The notes below the pieces were generated by a model. It saw nothing but the letters and a program-made list of their open reading frames with translations, searched no databases and was not told the DNA's origin. The position numbers were made by a program, and so were the translations under genes. DNA of 64,000 nucleotides, from contig CAJXUY010000002.1 of the NCBI GenBank assembly GCA_913060665.1, forward strand, positions 310,001-374,000, written 5' to 3'. How positions within the stretch are numbered: the first letter of the stretch is position 1; each line of letters begins with the position of its first letter. This DNA is from an uncultured Oleiphilaceae bacterium (GTDB lineage Bacteria > Pseudomonadota > Gammaproteobacteria > Pseudomonadales > Oleiphilaceae). Below, piece after piece: positions 1 through 9,577 of the stretch.

Positions 1-521
1 AGCCCTCTTACTCGATCACAAAGGTTCACCAGTACCAGGTGTTCTATACTCGGTACTTGAGGCAAGACTTTACTCACCTTTTCAAAAAGATCTGTCCCAG
101 GAAAAGGTGACAAAGTGACTAGTACTGACACTCCCGCTGCATTAAGGAGTTCCGCAATGGCCTCTGGTTCAAGCAAAGGGTTGATCGCTGCAACAATTCC
201 CGCAGCTTGACCCCCCCATACGACAAAGTGGGTTTCAGGAAGGTTCGGTAATATGTACGCAACCACCTTATCTTTATCTACGCCTAAGCCAGCAAAGAAA
301 TTGGCTGTTTGATTGACCGATTCTAGAAACGATTGATAAGTCCAAACCTCTGGCGTTTTGTGATCATCGACTTGTAAGAAAAAACTTAGAGCACTTGCCT
401 TAGGATCAATAGCAGCGCCCAGTCTAATCATTTCATAAGTGCTGCTTGGTAAATTCAAGGTCTGACTAGCTTCAATTTCTAATACATCCTTGAGTGAGGC
501 GATACCTACAGATTTATTCAT
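1..521 (-). CDS. Acyl-CoA synthetase (AMP-forming), N-terminal part, cut by window edge
   Basis: About 173 residues of the N-terminus are visible and the gene runs off the left edge. The translation has the layout of an ANL-superfamily acyl-CoA ligase: a short lead, a segment on building a membrane-free tunnel around residues 60-85 (WTYQSFLESVNQTANFF), then LPNLPETHFVVWGGQAAG, typical of this family. The ATP-binding P-loop and adenylate motifs would lie beyond the edge, so substrate cannot be judged. The ATG at 521 overlaps the stop of the upstream FAH-family gene by one base (TGATG), so the two are translationally coupled. The neighbours suggest that it activates an aromatic or fatty acid; that is inference. 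Confidence 0.8.
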   Translation of the reverse strand, partial: MNKSVGIASLKDVLEIEASQTLNLPSSTYEMIRLGAAIDPKASALSFFLQVDDHKTPEVWTYQSFLESVNQTANFFAGLGVDKDKVVAYILPNLPETHFVVWGGQAAGIVAAINPLLEPEAIAELLNAAGVSVLVTLSPFPGTDLFEKVSKVLPQVPSIEHLVLVNLCDRVRG

Positions 522-1480
522 CAAGCACCTACTATTTCATGTGACTGTTTACCAAGATTAATACGACCATCTCGACTGACAATGGTGCTTTCAACTCTAT
601 CTCCAATCTTTAGATATTGTGTTCGCTCAGATTGTTTCTTTAAGAAAAGTTGCCACTTCTTATGCTCAGGTAACACGTTAACCAAACGTATCAATAAAGG
701 TGACGGCAAACCCAAAGCGCAGCCAGATGGAGTACCCGTCATGACAACATCACCGGGCTCAAAGTCGTGTATTTCAGAAAGCTCACTCAGTGACTCTCCA
801 GGTTTGAAAACCAGGTTTTCACTTGAGTCTTGCTGACGGGTCTCACCATTCACTGTTAGTTTAAGATCCAATTCGTTGAGGTAATGCATTTCATCCTTTT
901 CCAAGAGACACAATATCGGGCCAAGTGGACAGAATGTACGATAACTCTTACCTTTATGGAATTGCATCTGTGGAATTTGAATATCCCTCGCAGAGATATC
1001 GTTACCAATACAAACCCCTGCAACAAACTCATGCATATTCTTATCAGTGACCTGAACCGTTCCCAGTGTTTTCTTTGCAAGAACAAGCGTGAGTTCGATC
1101 TCATAATCCAATAAGCTCACATGTTTGGGACGAATCACTTTCCCCTCTGGTTCATGAATGGATGCACTTGATTTGGTGAAGAACATATTGAACTTCTTCA
1201 CATCTGGGTCCATTCCGGAGTCGATCATATGCTGACGATAGTTAGCGCCTTGGCACAGCACTTTAGAAGACGAGGTGATCGGCGACAACAAGGCTAATTC
1301 TTGCAAGTCGAACGCACTCGAGCTATCAGATACTGCGCTCTTAATAATTGTGTCTCGGTTATTCTCAAGCAATGCTTGAGTTGTCGTGCAGTCGATGGAC
1401 AAAGGGTAAACCTTTCCCCCATGCAAACGACCCCATTGTGTTTTTCCCGCCTTTTCAAAACGGACAAGATCAAAAGCCAT
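521..1480 (-). CDS. Fumarylacetoacetate hydrolase (FAH) family protein
   Basis: A 319-residue protein of the FAH fold, the family that hydrolyses or decarboxylates beta-diketo or 2-oxo acids at the end of aromatic ring-cleavage pathways. The metal-binding set is present: DYEIEL (Glu127, Glu129) and GNDISARD (Asp161), followed by the FKPGESLSELSE and DVVMTGTPSG segments characteristic of the C-terminal half. Length is slightly above the usual 280-300. It sits between an extradiol dioxygenase gene (34 bases upstream) and an acyl-CoA ligase (overlap of one base), which fits a meta-cleavage pathway. The exact substrate cannot be told from sequence; 2-hydroxymuconate-type hydratase, decarboxylase or acylpyruvase are all possible. 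Confidence 0.85.
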   Translation of the reverse strand: MAFDLVRFEKAGKTQWGRLHGGKVYPLSIDCTTTQALLENNRDTIIKSAVSDSSSAFDLQELALLSPITSSSKVLCQGANYRQHMIDSGMDPDVKKFNMFFTKSSASIHEPEGKVIRPKHVSLLDYEIELTLVLAKKTLGTVQVTDKNMHEFVAGVCIGNDISARDIQIPQMQFHKGKSYRTFCPLGPILCLLEKDEMHYLNELDLKLTVNGETRQQDSSENLVFKPGESLSELSEIHDFEPGDVVMTGTPSGCALGLPSPLLIRLVNVLPEHKKWQLFLKKQSERTQYLKIGDRVESTIVSRDGRINLGKQSHEIVGA

Positions 1481-1514
1481 GTTTACTCCTAGATAGTGTT
1501 GGTTAAGAAAGGCA

Positions 1515-2609
1515 TTAGCCGAATATTTTTGCCAAGGTAATGAGTTTACGTACAGATAAATCAGGACTTCTGCGCACGTTCTTCACAAGCGCCCGAATCA
1601 TTGAAAAGCTAATTTTAGGTTTAGTGAAACTCGTCGGCATCACCTGCCCCCATTGCGACATTGCTTCGCGACTAACCGGGTGAACCCCCATCGGTAGGTC
1701 ATCGGTAAATACATCACCATCACAATAATGTTCCAATTTATGACCCCATGGATCCTGCCAATAATCAAAGATCTGGCTACCCAATATGTGACGACCGATT
1801 CCCCACGAATGCTTCCAGCCTCTTTCTCGCAAAATCCTCTGCCCCATTCCTACCGCGTCAGCATCAACCAATTCGTACGCGCTATGACTGTAACTTGGCA
1901 TAAAGCCTTGTGCAATCGCCATCGTATGATGGTCCGCCGGCGTCGAGCCCAGATCAAGTCGCAGAAACACAACTACCGGTGAGCCATCTGAAAGTACTTG
2001 TACATCACTAGGAATAAGACCAAAGTGCTGCGTATACCAGGCACATGTTTCTTGGTAATCGGCAACTTCTAATACTGTATGCCCCAGTTTTAAGACTTCA
2101 GGTGTATTCACCGGTGGACGCTGGGTATCATTTACACGAGGTGTCTTTAGCTCATAATTAAGGGGTAGTGCTGAACGGTGCTGCAAGGGCACGACGACTT
2201 CCTGATCACAAACTGCCTCCACAATGAAACCTGAAGGATCGGTTAATCGCACACAGTGGCCACCGCCAATATAGCCAGACTTTTGAATACCACTTGCACC
2301 CGATACCTTTGCCAGACCTTCTAAGTCTTCTATGCCACCAACCATAAAACCAAAACCAATAAACGTTTCTTTTTCAGCTTTGGTCGCCCTATAACAGAAA
2401 GGCTCGGGACCCGCACTTCGCATGTACAAGTGCTTCTCATCTCGAAATGCAGTAGTCAGTCCAAAATCACATAAGAACTTTTCAGCTATATCCAAATCAG
2501 GAAGTTCGAAAAGCAAGTAAGCAAGCTTCTGCGCTTTAACTGTCGGTTTTTGGCATCGCTTAGGCTGCGGTGTCGTTAATTTCATCATGACTCTCATTCC
2601 ATCATTCAC
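1515..2609 (-). CDS. VOC-family extradiol ring-cleavage dioxygenase
   Basis: A 364-residue protein with two vicinal-oxygen-chelate modules, as in type I extradiol dioxygenases (2,3-dihydroxybiphenyl or catechol 2,3-dioxygenases). The catalytic C-terminal module carries the expected Fe(II) ligands: His177 (LGHTVLEV), His227 or His228 (DHHTMAI) and Glu293 (KLEHYCDGD). The N-terminal module lacks them, as in the family. The length is about 60 residues above the common 300, with a basic C-terminal tail (residues 330-364). Start is uncertain: ATGs at residues 1, 5, 8 and 9 are possible, and a GGA-containing sequence best serves Met8 or Met9 (2588 or 2585). It opens the minus-strand catabolic operon. 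Confidence 0.82.
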   Translation of the reverse strand: MNDGMRVMMKLTTPQPKRCQKPTVKAQKLAYLLFELPDLDIAEKFLCDFGLTTAFRDEKHLYMRSAGPEPFCYRATKAEKETFIGFGFMVGGIEDLEGLAKVSGASGIQKSGYIGGGHCVRLTDPSGFIVEAVCDQEVVVPLQHRSALPLNYELKTPRVNDTQRPPVNTPEVLKLGHTVLEVADYQETCAWYTQHFGLIPSDVQVLSDGSPVVVFLRLDLGSTPADHHTMAIAQGFMPSYSHSAYELVDADAVGMGQRILRERGWKHSWGIGRHILGSQIFDYWQDPWGHKLEHYCDGDVFTDDLPMGVHPVSREAMSQWGQVMPTSFTKPKISFSMIRALVKNVRRSPDLSVRKLITLAKIFG

Positions 2610-2677
2610 ATTGCTTTTGATCTGTAATTCTCAAGGTCTGAATTTCCCAGTTCAATTCAGCCATACTAAAATAACCC

Positions 2678-2701
2678 AATATTGACACTAATATCAATAT
2701 T
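2678..2701. promoter_or_regulatory. Inverted-repeat operator between the divergent catabolic genes
   Basis: A 24-base interrupted palindrome, AATATTGA - 8 bases - TCAATATT, lies between the divergent dioxygenase and hydroxylase genes. The right arm with its flank reads TAATATCAATA, the exact reverse complement of TATTGATATTA found again at 4418-4428 in front of the tetR gene. Recurrence of the same word at both promoters makes a binding site for the neighbouring TetR protein likely; that link is inference. Confidence 0.6.
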
Positions 2702-2831
2702 GAAGTTTTAATTATTTTTTGATAGTAATAAAGAAGATTAGCTGAGTTCGCTCATTTTTGCACTAACCCTTCATGGCCAAACAAGACAGACATTGATGGG
2801 CATTTTAAAAATCATTGAGGTAGATAGTTGT

Positions 2832-4406
2832 ATGAATAATAATGAAAAAGTAATCGAGACTGACGTACTGATAGTTGGCTACGGACCTGTAGGTGCCTGC
2901 CTAGCAGCGCTTCTGGGTCAATACAGCACCAAAACTATGGTTATTGATAAACTCGATAATATTTTGGATCTACCTCGCGCAATTGCCTTAGACAACGAAG
3001 CGCTACGTATTTTGCAAATGATTGATATTTCGGAGCATAATTTCGAACAAATAGGTATTCAAGAAGTCAGAATGCACTGTCCTTATGTCGGTGAATTTGG
3101 CAAAGCGAATACCAGTGGCACAATCGATGGTCACCCTAAACTCATTACTTTCTACCAACCTGAGTTAGAAAAAGCGCTTCGAGAAAAAGTCAGCAATTCT
3201 GACACGGTGGACGTTGCGCTTGAAACAGAGCTTGTGAACCTTAAACAATCAAAGGATGGAGTTACCGCATTTCTCACGAACAAGTCAGGCGAGCAATATC
3301 AAGTTCAGGCCCGCTACGTAGTCGGAGCTGACGGCGCCAGCTCTTATGTTCGTAATTTAATTGGGCAAGGCCTCGAAGGGGAAACTTATCGAGAGGACTG
3401 GTTAGTCGTCGATGCCAATCACACAAACAAGAAAAAAATGAACTTTATCGAATTTGTATGTAACCCGAAGCGCCCAACACCACACATGCCAGCACCCGGA
3501 AATAGAGAGCGCTGGGAGTTCATGCTTCATCCTAATGAAAAAAAGGAAGAAATGGAGCAAGCCGATAAACTAAATGAGCTACTTTCCTCATGGGAAAATC
3601 CGCAAAACCTAAATATCGAAAGACAGGCGGTCTATCGCTTCCATGCTCGTTGCTGTGACAGTTTTCAAAAAGACAGGGTATTCCTCGTGGGTGATGCCGC
3701 ACACGTTACCCCTCCATTCGTCGGGCAAGGCCTAGTTGCAGGTTTAAGGGATGTTGCCAATCTAGCATGGAAGTTGTCTTGTGTAATTGATAAAGGCGCC
3801 AATCCAAAATTGCTAGACTCCTATGACCAAGAGCGCCGACCTCACGCAAAAGAAATGATAGATATGGCAAAGTTCATGGGTAAATTGGTTATGCCACGCT
3901 CCGTGACTAAGGCCATTCTTATTCATGGACTGATGCGTCTCATCCGTTTGGTTCCACCTGCGAGAGACTATTTTGAAGAACTAAAAATTAAGCCTGCCAA
4001 CAAGTTCAAGAAAGGACTCTTTTACAAGGGAAAATCCGCGTTCGTCCGTGGCGGACAACTCCCACAAGAACTGCTTCGTACCAGCCAGGGAATAGAGTGG
4101 AGTGACGATATGCTAGGCGATCAACTTACAGTGCTAGGCTTCGGCGTCGACCCGCGAAGTAAGGTCGACTATGCCCTGACTAAAAAGTGGGAGGAAATGG
4201 GTGGAACCTTCTTACATATTGGCACTAGAGGTCACCGATCTGAACTGAATACTTCATTTGCCGAGGCGCTCGAAAAGAAATTTTCAGACGCTGGAAAACA
4301 AGAATGGATAGTAATCGTTCGCCCTGATCGAGTCGTCATGATTGACGGGGAAGCATCTAAGGCTAAAGAGCTTGTGAGTAAAGCATTGCGAATAATTCAG
4401 GATTGA
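2832..4406 (+). CDS. FAD-dependent aromatic monooxygenase (MhpA-like)
   Basis: A 524-residue flavoprotein hydroxylase. It has the N-terminal Rossmann signature (DVLIVGYGPVGACLA), the mid-chain DG motif (VVGADGASSYVR) and the GD motif that binds the FAD ribityl chain (VFLVGDAAHVTPPFVGQG). The overall plan and length match MhpA-type 3-(3-hydroxyphenyl)propionate hydroxylases, which insert the second ring hydroxyl before extradiol cleavage. This suits the divergent dioxygenase and FAH genes. I take the ATG at 2832 (MNNNEKV), 11 bases after a GAGG, rather than an upstream ATG at 2793 that would add 13 residues and has no good ribosome site. The substrate is unproven; other phenolic acids, including flavonoid fragments, are possible. 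Confidence 0.85.
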   Translation: MNNNEKVIETDVLIVGYGPVGACLAALLGQYSTKTMVIDKLDNILDLPRAIALDNEALRILQMIDISEHNFEQIGIQEVRMHCPYVGEFGKANTSGTIDGHPKLITFYQPELEKALREKVSNSDTVDVALETELVNLKQSKDGVTAFLTNKSGEQYQVQARYVVGADGASSYVRNLIGQGLEGETYREDWLVVDANHTNKKKMNFIEFVCNPKRPTPHMPAPGNRERWEFMLHPNEKKEEMEQADKLNELLSSWENPQNLNIERQAVYRFHARCCDSFQKDRVFLVGDAAHVTPPFVGQGLVAGLRDVANLAWKLSCVIDKGANPKLLDSYDQERRPHAKEMIDMAKFMGKLVMPRSVTKAILIHGLMRLIRLVPPARDYFEELKIKPANKFKKGLFYKGKSAFVRGGQLPQELLRTSQGIEWSDDMLGDQLTVLGFGVDPRSKVDYALTKKWEEMGGTFLHIGTRGHRSELNTSFAEALEKKFSDAGKQEWIVIVRPDRVVMIDGEASKAKELVSKALRIIQD

Positions 4407-4411
4407 GGATG

Positions 4412-4457
4412 TGTCATTATTGATATTATGTCATTATTGATAATATGTCATTTTTAG
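4412..4457 (+). repeat. Tandem 17-base iterons in front of tetR
   Basis: Two head-to-tail 17-base units beginning TGTCATTATTGATA lie at 4412-4428 and 4429-4445. They differ at one position and are followed by a partial third unit (TGTCATTTTT, 4446-4455). The core TATTGATA is shared with the palindrome at 2678-2701. The repeats sit 26-70 bases before the tetR start, where an autoregulatory operator would be expected. Confidence 0.65.
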
Positions 4458-4482
4458 TCTACGCATTGGAGATACCCTTAAT

Positions 4483-5196
4483 ATGACGTCAAGCATTACA
4501 AGCCCTAACTCTGAGATACAGCTTACTCGTGGCCACAAGAAAAAGGCTAGAACTCGTCAGGCCTTAATTGAAGCAGCAATACATATCTATTCGGAAAAGG
4601 GCGTTTCTGAGCTGCAACTAAATGGCCTAGCCGAAAGAGCGGGTGTTTCCAACGGTACTATTTATAACTACTTTAAGACACGGGATGAAGTGCTACACGC
4701 AGTGGGAATAGAGCTTGCGGACCAATTTTCTCAGCGAATTACTCATGTCAGCCAAGGTATTGAGAATGCTGTTGAGCGTGTTGCAGTAGGCATTCGAATG
4801 TTCATCCTCCAAGGCAGAAGCGACCCTACCTGGGCGGGTGCCGTGGCAGGCTTGTTCCAGCATGACCAAACGATACAATCTATCGTTGCAAATAACCTGC
4901 TTAATGATTTGGTTCTCGGGATCAAACAAGGGCAATTCCATATCAAGAATAAACTGGTTGCAATGGGTTTGATTGCATCGGCTACCATCGGTGCAATTTC
5001 GGCTATTCTTGAAGGACTTGACCAAGCTGACTACGACTCAAGTCTCGCCGAAATGCTCCTATTGGCGCTTGGTGTTCGAGCTGAACAAGCGAGTCAAATT
5101 GCAAATCAAGCTTTGCCTGAAAAAAAGCTGGAACCTGGCCCTGAATCAAACGTAAAAAGAGGTCGTGGAAGACCTCGAAAAACAATTGGACGTTGA
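4483..5196 (+). CDS. TetR-family transcriptional regulator with C-terminal AT-hook-like tail
   Basis: A 237-residue regulator. The N-terminal helix-turn-helix is clear at about residues 43-64 (LNGLAERAGVSNGTIYNYFKTRDE), followed by an all-helical ligand-binding domain. Unusually, the C-terminus ends in a basic RGRGRPRK stretch (residues 226-233) whose RGRP core resembles an AT-hook, a minor-groove AT-DNA binding element. Its gene follows the MhpA-like hydroxylase by 76 bases that contain the 17-base iterons, so autoregulation together with control of the divergent catabolic operon is likely. The effector is probably a pathway aromatic, by analogy only. Confidence 0.85.
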   Translation: MTSSITSPNSEIQLTRGHKKKARTRQALIEAAIHIYSEKGVSELQLNGLAERAGVSNGTIYNYFKTRDEVLHAVGIELADQFSQRITHVSQGIENAVERVAVGIRMFILQGRSDPTWAGAVAGLFQHDQTIQSIVANNLLNDLVLGIKQGQFHIKNKLVAMGLIASATIGAISAILEGLDQADYDSSLAEMLLLALGVRAEQASQIANQALPEKKLEPGPESNVKRGRGRPRKTIGR

Positions 5197-5441
5197 TATG
5201 TTTAAGTCACGTAGTGATATATTAGACTTTGAACCAAAGCCTTTGAACTCATTAATCACAGGCATTCAACAGTACTGGCATAACCCGAAGTTTTATAGAT
5301 TATATTCCATTATAAAAGTGCCCTGTTTAATTAAAGCAGATCATATATTCCCAATTTACTACCGAGTGGGTTAAAAGGGGGGATAATAATATTTGGTAAT
5401 AGGAAGCGTCTATTGCACCAAAATCATGTGTTGTTGAGTAT

Positions 5442-8174
5442 TTATATAAGCTTATCGACTTCTGTAATGCCATTTTTAGCTCTAAGCTCATCCTTTACCA
5501 AGGAATTTAGTTCGGACAAACAAGAGCCACAATGAGTACCACACTTTAGCCTTTCACCAAGCGCGGCGGTACTATCACACCCATCTAATATTGCTTTACG
5601 AATCGACTTCTCTCCTATTTCATAACAATAACAGATAACCCTGCCCTTCTGCTCAAAGGCAACGCCAGGTTGGCCCGCAAGTAATGCAAAACGCGTTGTA
5701 ACATTACAAGGCTCATTTAGTTTCCGATCTAACCAAGGGTGTTCATCAATTGCACTTTTACCACGTTTTGCATGAAATACTATTTTCAACTTACCATTCA
5801 CTAGCCCTGCACACCGAAAATAATCACCGTCTGAATCATTGAACTCTGCCCAATCCTGAATTAATGGGAACTGCTCTTTAATCCAGCTTGAAAAGCTTTT
5901 GGGTAAACGGGTTTCTGCCAGACGAAATTTCAGCCCTCTAGGTAAAGGAATTTTGACCCAATAATCTGTTTTCATACCCGTATTGAACTCTTCAGAGGTC
6001 AAAATCAAACCATGCCATACGGCATCATACGCTTTTATATTCACAGGACAGTGTTTGAACTCGGGTTGCCCGCTATACGGATCAGTAAAAGAATTAACTA
6101 GGGTGTCAACACAACTCGAGGAAGAAAAGCGACTATTCCAGTGCATCGGAGCGAAAACCTCTCCTCGGCGCTGCCCAATCATCTTTTGGGCTCGCCCAAG
6201 ATACCGAGCCCCCCTGTTTTTCAGTTCGACTAGATCACCATCTTGTAATCCAAGCTTAGTCATATCTAAAGGGTTTATATCCACAAAAGGCTCATCACAA
6301 TGGCCAAATAATTTGCAGGAACTCCCGGTTCGTCCCATAGTATGCCACTGATCACGAACACGCCCTGTGTTCATAATGGCTTGTTCAGCTTTTGGTCTCA
6401 CTTGAGGAAAGTGAGCAACAACGGGCACAAAATACGCTTTTCGTGATTTCGTAAAAAACCGTTTGTCTTCGAACAAACGCGCTCTCCCATTCGGATATTT
6501 TTCATTAACTGGCCATTGCACAGGCTGAAAATTTAGATACTCTTCAGAGCTCAAATCAGCTAAGGCGGAGATATCAAAGGCCCTCCCTCCTTCGTTCTCA
6601 TACCCCGAAAGTAAAGCATGCTCACGGAATATCTCAACTGATTGCTGATACGGGAAGGCCTCACCAAAACCCAGGCGTCGAGCAAACTCAGTTAAGATAT
6701 GCCAATCATGACGAGCTTCACCAGGAGCAGGTATTGCCCCTTTTTGAAGGGAAATACGGCGCTCTGAGTTAGTCACCATGCCCGTTTTTTCACCCCAAGT
6801 CGTCGTAGGAAATACCACATTTGCGTACATAGCAGTATCAGTATTGCCAATGCAGTCGCTTACCATCACCAAATCACAGCGTTGGAGTGCCTCTCGGACA
6901 AAGCCCGCATTTGGCATGGTCGCTGCAGGATTAGTTGCCATGATCCATATAGCCTTAATCTTTCCATCATAAATATCCTGAAACATATCAACGGCTTTAC
7001 GCCCCGCTTTAGCTGTCATGTTGCTCGCATTCCAGAATCGAGCAACACGATCAACGGATTCCTCGGAATCATAGTTCATATGCGCAGCAAGAATATGGGC
7101 AAGCCCCCCCACCTCTCTTCCACCCATAGCATTGGGCTGTCCCGTTATGGCAAACGGGGTCGCGCCCTTTCTGCCTATTTTCCCTGTCGCGAGATGGCAG
7201 TTGATAATAGCATTGCCTTTGTCCACTCCCGTTGAAGATTGATTGATTCCTTGGGAAAATACAGTTACCACTTTGTCAGTTTCAGCAAAAAGGCGATACA
7301 CTTGATGCATTTCATTTATATCCAAATCGCAGAGCCCTGCCATCGTGGTCAGGTCTGCCCCTTGGTCAGTCACTGCTTTCAATGCATTTTCAAAACCTTC
7401 ACAATAAAGGTCGATAAATGACTGATCAATAAAGTTTTTCTGATTAAGGAAAAACAGTAGCCCATTAAAGAAAAAAGCGTCAGAGCCGGGCGCTATGGGC
7501 AAATGAAAATCAGCCAAATCACAGGTGGCTGTTCGGCGAGGATCAATCACCACCACTTTCAGATCCGGCCGTTCCTTCTTTGCCTTTACGATGCGCTGAT
7601 AGATGACCGGGTGCGTATAGGCCATGTTCGAGCCGACCAGCATCAACAGATCTGCCACTTCTAAGTCTTCATAACACCCGGGCACAATATCGCCGCCAAA
7701 TGCGCGGTTATATGCAGCGGCAGCCGATGCCATACAAAGTCGGGAGTTCGTATCTATATTAGAGGTACCAATAAAACCTTTCATCAGTTTGTTGGCAACA
7801 TAGTAATCTTCCGTCAGCAATTGCCCCGACAGGTAGAAGGCAACGGAATCAGCTCCGTGCAAATCGATTGTTGACTGGAATTTTTTAACTGTGTAGTCAA
7901 AAGCTTGCTCCCAAGAAGCTTCCTGACCATGAACCAAAGGGTGTAACAATCGATCCGGGCTATGATGTGTCTCGTGCAGCGATGCCCCCTTCACACAGAG
8001 TCGGCCTGAATTGGCTGGGTGATTTTTATCTCCTCGAATTGAGACAATTTGACCCTCGTCAATGGTTGCGATAACACCACAACCTACTCCACAGTAACAG
8101 CAGGTAGTGTTGACGTCCTTAACAGGAAAGGAGGTGACTTGATCAATGGCAGTTAGTTCGCTCATCTGTGACAT
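5442..8174 (-). CDS. nasA: Assimilatory nitrate reductase catalytic subunit
   Basis: A 910-residue cytoplasmic molybdopterin oxidoreductase that reduces nitrate to nitrite. The N-terminal [4Fe-4S] ligands are Cys25, Cys28, Cys32 and Cys60 (CCYCGVGC ... GRLCVKG). The MGD-binding core follows (LMLVGSNMAYTHPV, INQSSTGVDKGNA, TGQPNAMGGREVGG), with the dinucleotide-binding domain near residues 600-720. The C-terminus carries a BFD-like [2Fe-2S] domain: Cys848, Cys850, Cys882 and Cys885. This is the NasA rather than the periplasmic NapA form, with no Tat signal. Two possible ATGs (residues 1 and 4) share one ribosome site (CAGGAG). It follows its putative electron-transfer partner by 25 bases. No nitrite reductase or nitrate transporter gene is visible. 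Confidence 0.93.
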   Translation of the reverse strand: MSQMSELTAIDQVTSFPVKDVNTTCCYCGVGCGVIATIDEGQIVSIRGDKNHPANSGRLCVKGASLHETHHSPDRLLHPLVHGQEASWEQAFDYTVKKFQSTIDLHGADSVAFYLSGQLLTEDYYVANKLMKGFIGTSNIDTNSRLCMASAAAAYNRAFGGDIVPGCYEDLEVADLLMLVGSNMAYTHPVIYQRIVKAKKERPDLKVVVIDPRRTATCDLADFHLPIAPGSDAFFFNGLLFFLNQKNFIDQSFIDLYCEGFENALKAVTDQGADLTTMAGLCDLDINEMHQVYRLFAETDKVVTVFSQGINQSSTGVDKGNAIINCHLATGKIGRKGATPFAITGQPNAMGGREVGGLAHILAAHMNYDSEESVDRVARFWNASNMTAKAGRKAVDMFQDIYDGKIKAIWIMATNPAATMPNAGFVREALQRCDLVMVSDCIGNTDTAMYANVVFPTTTWGEKTGMVTNSERRISLQKGAIPAPGEARHDWHILTEFARRLGFGEAFPYQQSVEIFREHALLSGYENEGGRAFDISALADLSSEEYLNFQPVQWPVNEKYPNGRARLFEDKRFFTKSRKAYFVPVVAHFPQVRPKAEQAIMNTGRVRDQWHTMGRTGSSCKLFGHCDEPFVDINPLDMTKLGLQDGDLVELKNRGARYLGRAQKMIGQRRGEVFAPMHWNSRFSSSSCVDTLVNSFTDPYSGQPEFKHCPVNIKAYDAVWHGLILTSEEFNTGMKTDYWVKIPLPRGLKFRLAETRLPKSFSSWIKEQFPLIQDWAEFNDSDGDYFRCAGLVNGKLKIVFHAKRGKSAIDEHPWLDRKLNEPCNVTTRFALLAGQPGVAFEQKGRVICYCYEIGEKSIRKAILDGCDSTAALGERLKCGTHCGSCLSELNSLVKDELRAKNGITEVDKLI

Positions 8175-8199
8175 CTACTCCTGGCTGCCCCTAAAGCTA

Positions 8200-9444
8200 T
8201 TAGACCCTATCAAACTGATTTGCTTCCAACAAAGACTCTAGGTCAAAAAAGTCACGGCCGAAAATTAAGATATCTGCGACCTTGCTAACATTAACCCTTT
8301 TTTGCATAAGCTCAAAATAGTATTGCCCGTCTCGTGTATCGCCCAGTAAAACGATGCCAACAATTCGATCTTTTTTTAATAGAAGTTTACGATACACGTA
8401 ACTAGCAGGATCAGTGAATATCAGTGTTCGGTGTGCCCCAGTAGTCGTATGATCCCCTGCTGAAAAAACATCAACACCGGAGACCTGAAGCGTAGTTGCC
8501 ACCGCCGGCATCTGAAAGCGAGTTATGACCTTGCCAGCCAATTTCGATGCCAATATTTTACACTGGAGCCAGATCGGTTCAACCATTCCGAAAGTGATTC
8601 CAGCATGCTCGCAACATTCACCAATAGCGCTTATTGAATCATCAGAACTCGTCATAAAATCATTCACTCGGATTGCAACACCGCAATCCAACCCTGAAGC
8701 TTCGCCCAACTCTTTGTTCGGTGTGATACCCGTTGCGATGACAACAAGGTGACATGACACTGCTTTGCCGTTGGTCAATATTGCCCGCTGTACCACCTGA
8801 CCTGTCGATTCGAAGGAGTCCACTTCGCAGTCCATTTCGAAACGGATGTTGTGGTGCTCCAATACTCGCCGTAGACCTTCACCTGCTTGTTGATCGAGTT
8901 GTCGATTGAGCAAGTAATCACCGCGGTGAACCAGCGTAACATTTGCCCCCCTTAAGATAAGACCGTAGGCCGCTTCCAAGCCGGCAAGTCCACCGCCTAC
9001 AACCACCGCATGTTGAATAACTCGAGCCTTGTTCGCAATCATCAGGACATCTTTAAGCGTTCTGAAATTGTAGATATTGTCCAAATGTTGATTCACGGAA
9101 GATGTTTTGGCGGGGCGAGAGCCAGTAGCCAGAATCAAGTGATCATACTCAAGCGTCTGGCCATCGACCAAATACACCGTTTTGTTCTCTCGAAATACTC
9201 GCTCCGCAACCCCATGGATAAACCGAATACCCTGTTGTTGGTACCAAGATACTGGCTTTTTTATCAAGAGGTCTACATCTATTTCATCTGCCAATAGTGG
9301 GGACAAAAGTGTACGGTTGTAGCTACCTTCGGACTCATCACCGACGACAGTAATAGTAAATTCACTAGAAACCGGGTATTTCAGCAATTCGTCCAGCAAG
9401 CGTCCGGTTGACATACCATTGCCAATTAACAGCAACTCTTTCAT
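8200..9444 (-). CDS. FAD/NAD(P)H-dependent electron-transfer subunit of nitrate reductase
   Basis: A 414-residue pyridine-nucleotide-disulfide-type oxidoreductase. It contains an N-terminal FAD-binding segment (LLLIGNGMSTGRLLDELL), the ATGSRP motif (106-111), an NAD(P)H site (VVVGGGLAGLEAAYGL, about 147-162) and the second FAD contact (VVIATGITPNKEL). It resembles the first 400 residues of NirB, and it stands where NasC-type NADH dehydrogenase subunits are found. It lacks the Cys-rich and sirohaem domains of nitrite reductase. It lies 25 bases upstream of nasA on the same strand, so it likely passes NADH electrons to NasA through the C-terminal [2Fe-2S] domain of NasA. Confidence 0.82.
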   Translation of the reverse strand: MKELLLIGNGMSTGRLLDELLKYPVSSEFTITVVGDESEGSYNRTLLSPLLADEIDVDLLIKKPVSWYQQQGIRFIHGVAERVFRENKTVYLVDGQTLEYDHLILATGSRPAKTSSVNQHLDNIYNFRTLKDVLMIANKARVIQHAVVVGGGLAGLEAAYGLILRGANVTLVHRGDYLLNRQLDQQAGEGLRRVLEHHNIRFEMDCEVDSFESTGQVVQRAILTNGKAVSCHLVVIATGITPNKELGEASGLDCGVAIRVNDFMTSSDDSISAIGECCEHAGITFGMVEPIWLQCKILASKLAGKVITRFQMPAVATTLQVSGVDVFSAGDHTTTGAHRTLIFTDPASYVYRKLLLKKDRIVGIVLLGDTRDGQYYFELMQKRVNVSKVADILIFGRDFFDLESLLEANQFDRV

Positions 9445-9577
9445 CTCCTCCCCCCTAATACCTGAACTTGCGCCAATACAAAACGGCCTCTAATCAAATA
9501 CTAGATTTGTACTATAACTGCAATGGAAGAGAATCATTCACAATAATAGCGACAGAAACGAATATAAGCTCAACAGG

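Noticed and set aside
5165-5374. 69-codon open frame after tetR
   Set aside because: It starts inside tetR, has no ribosome site and no recognisable sequence.
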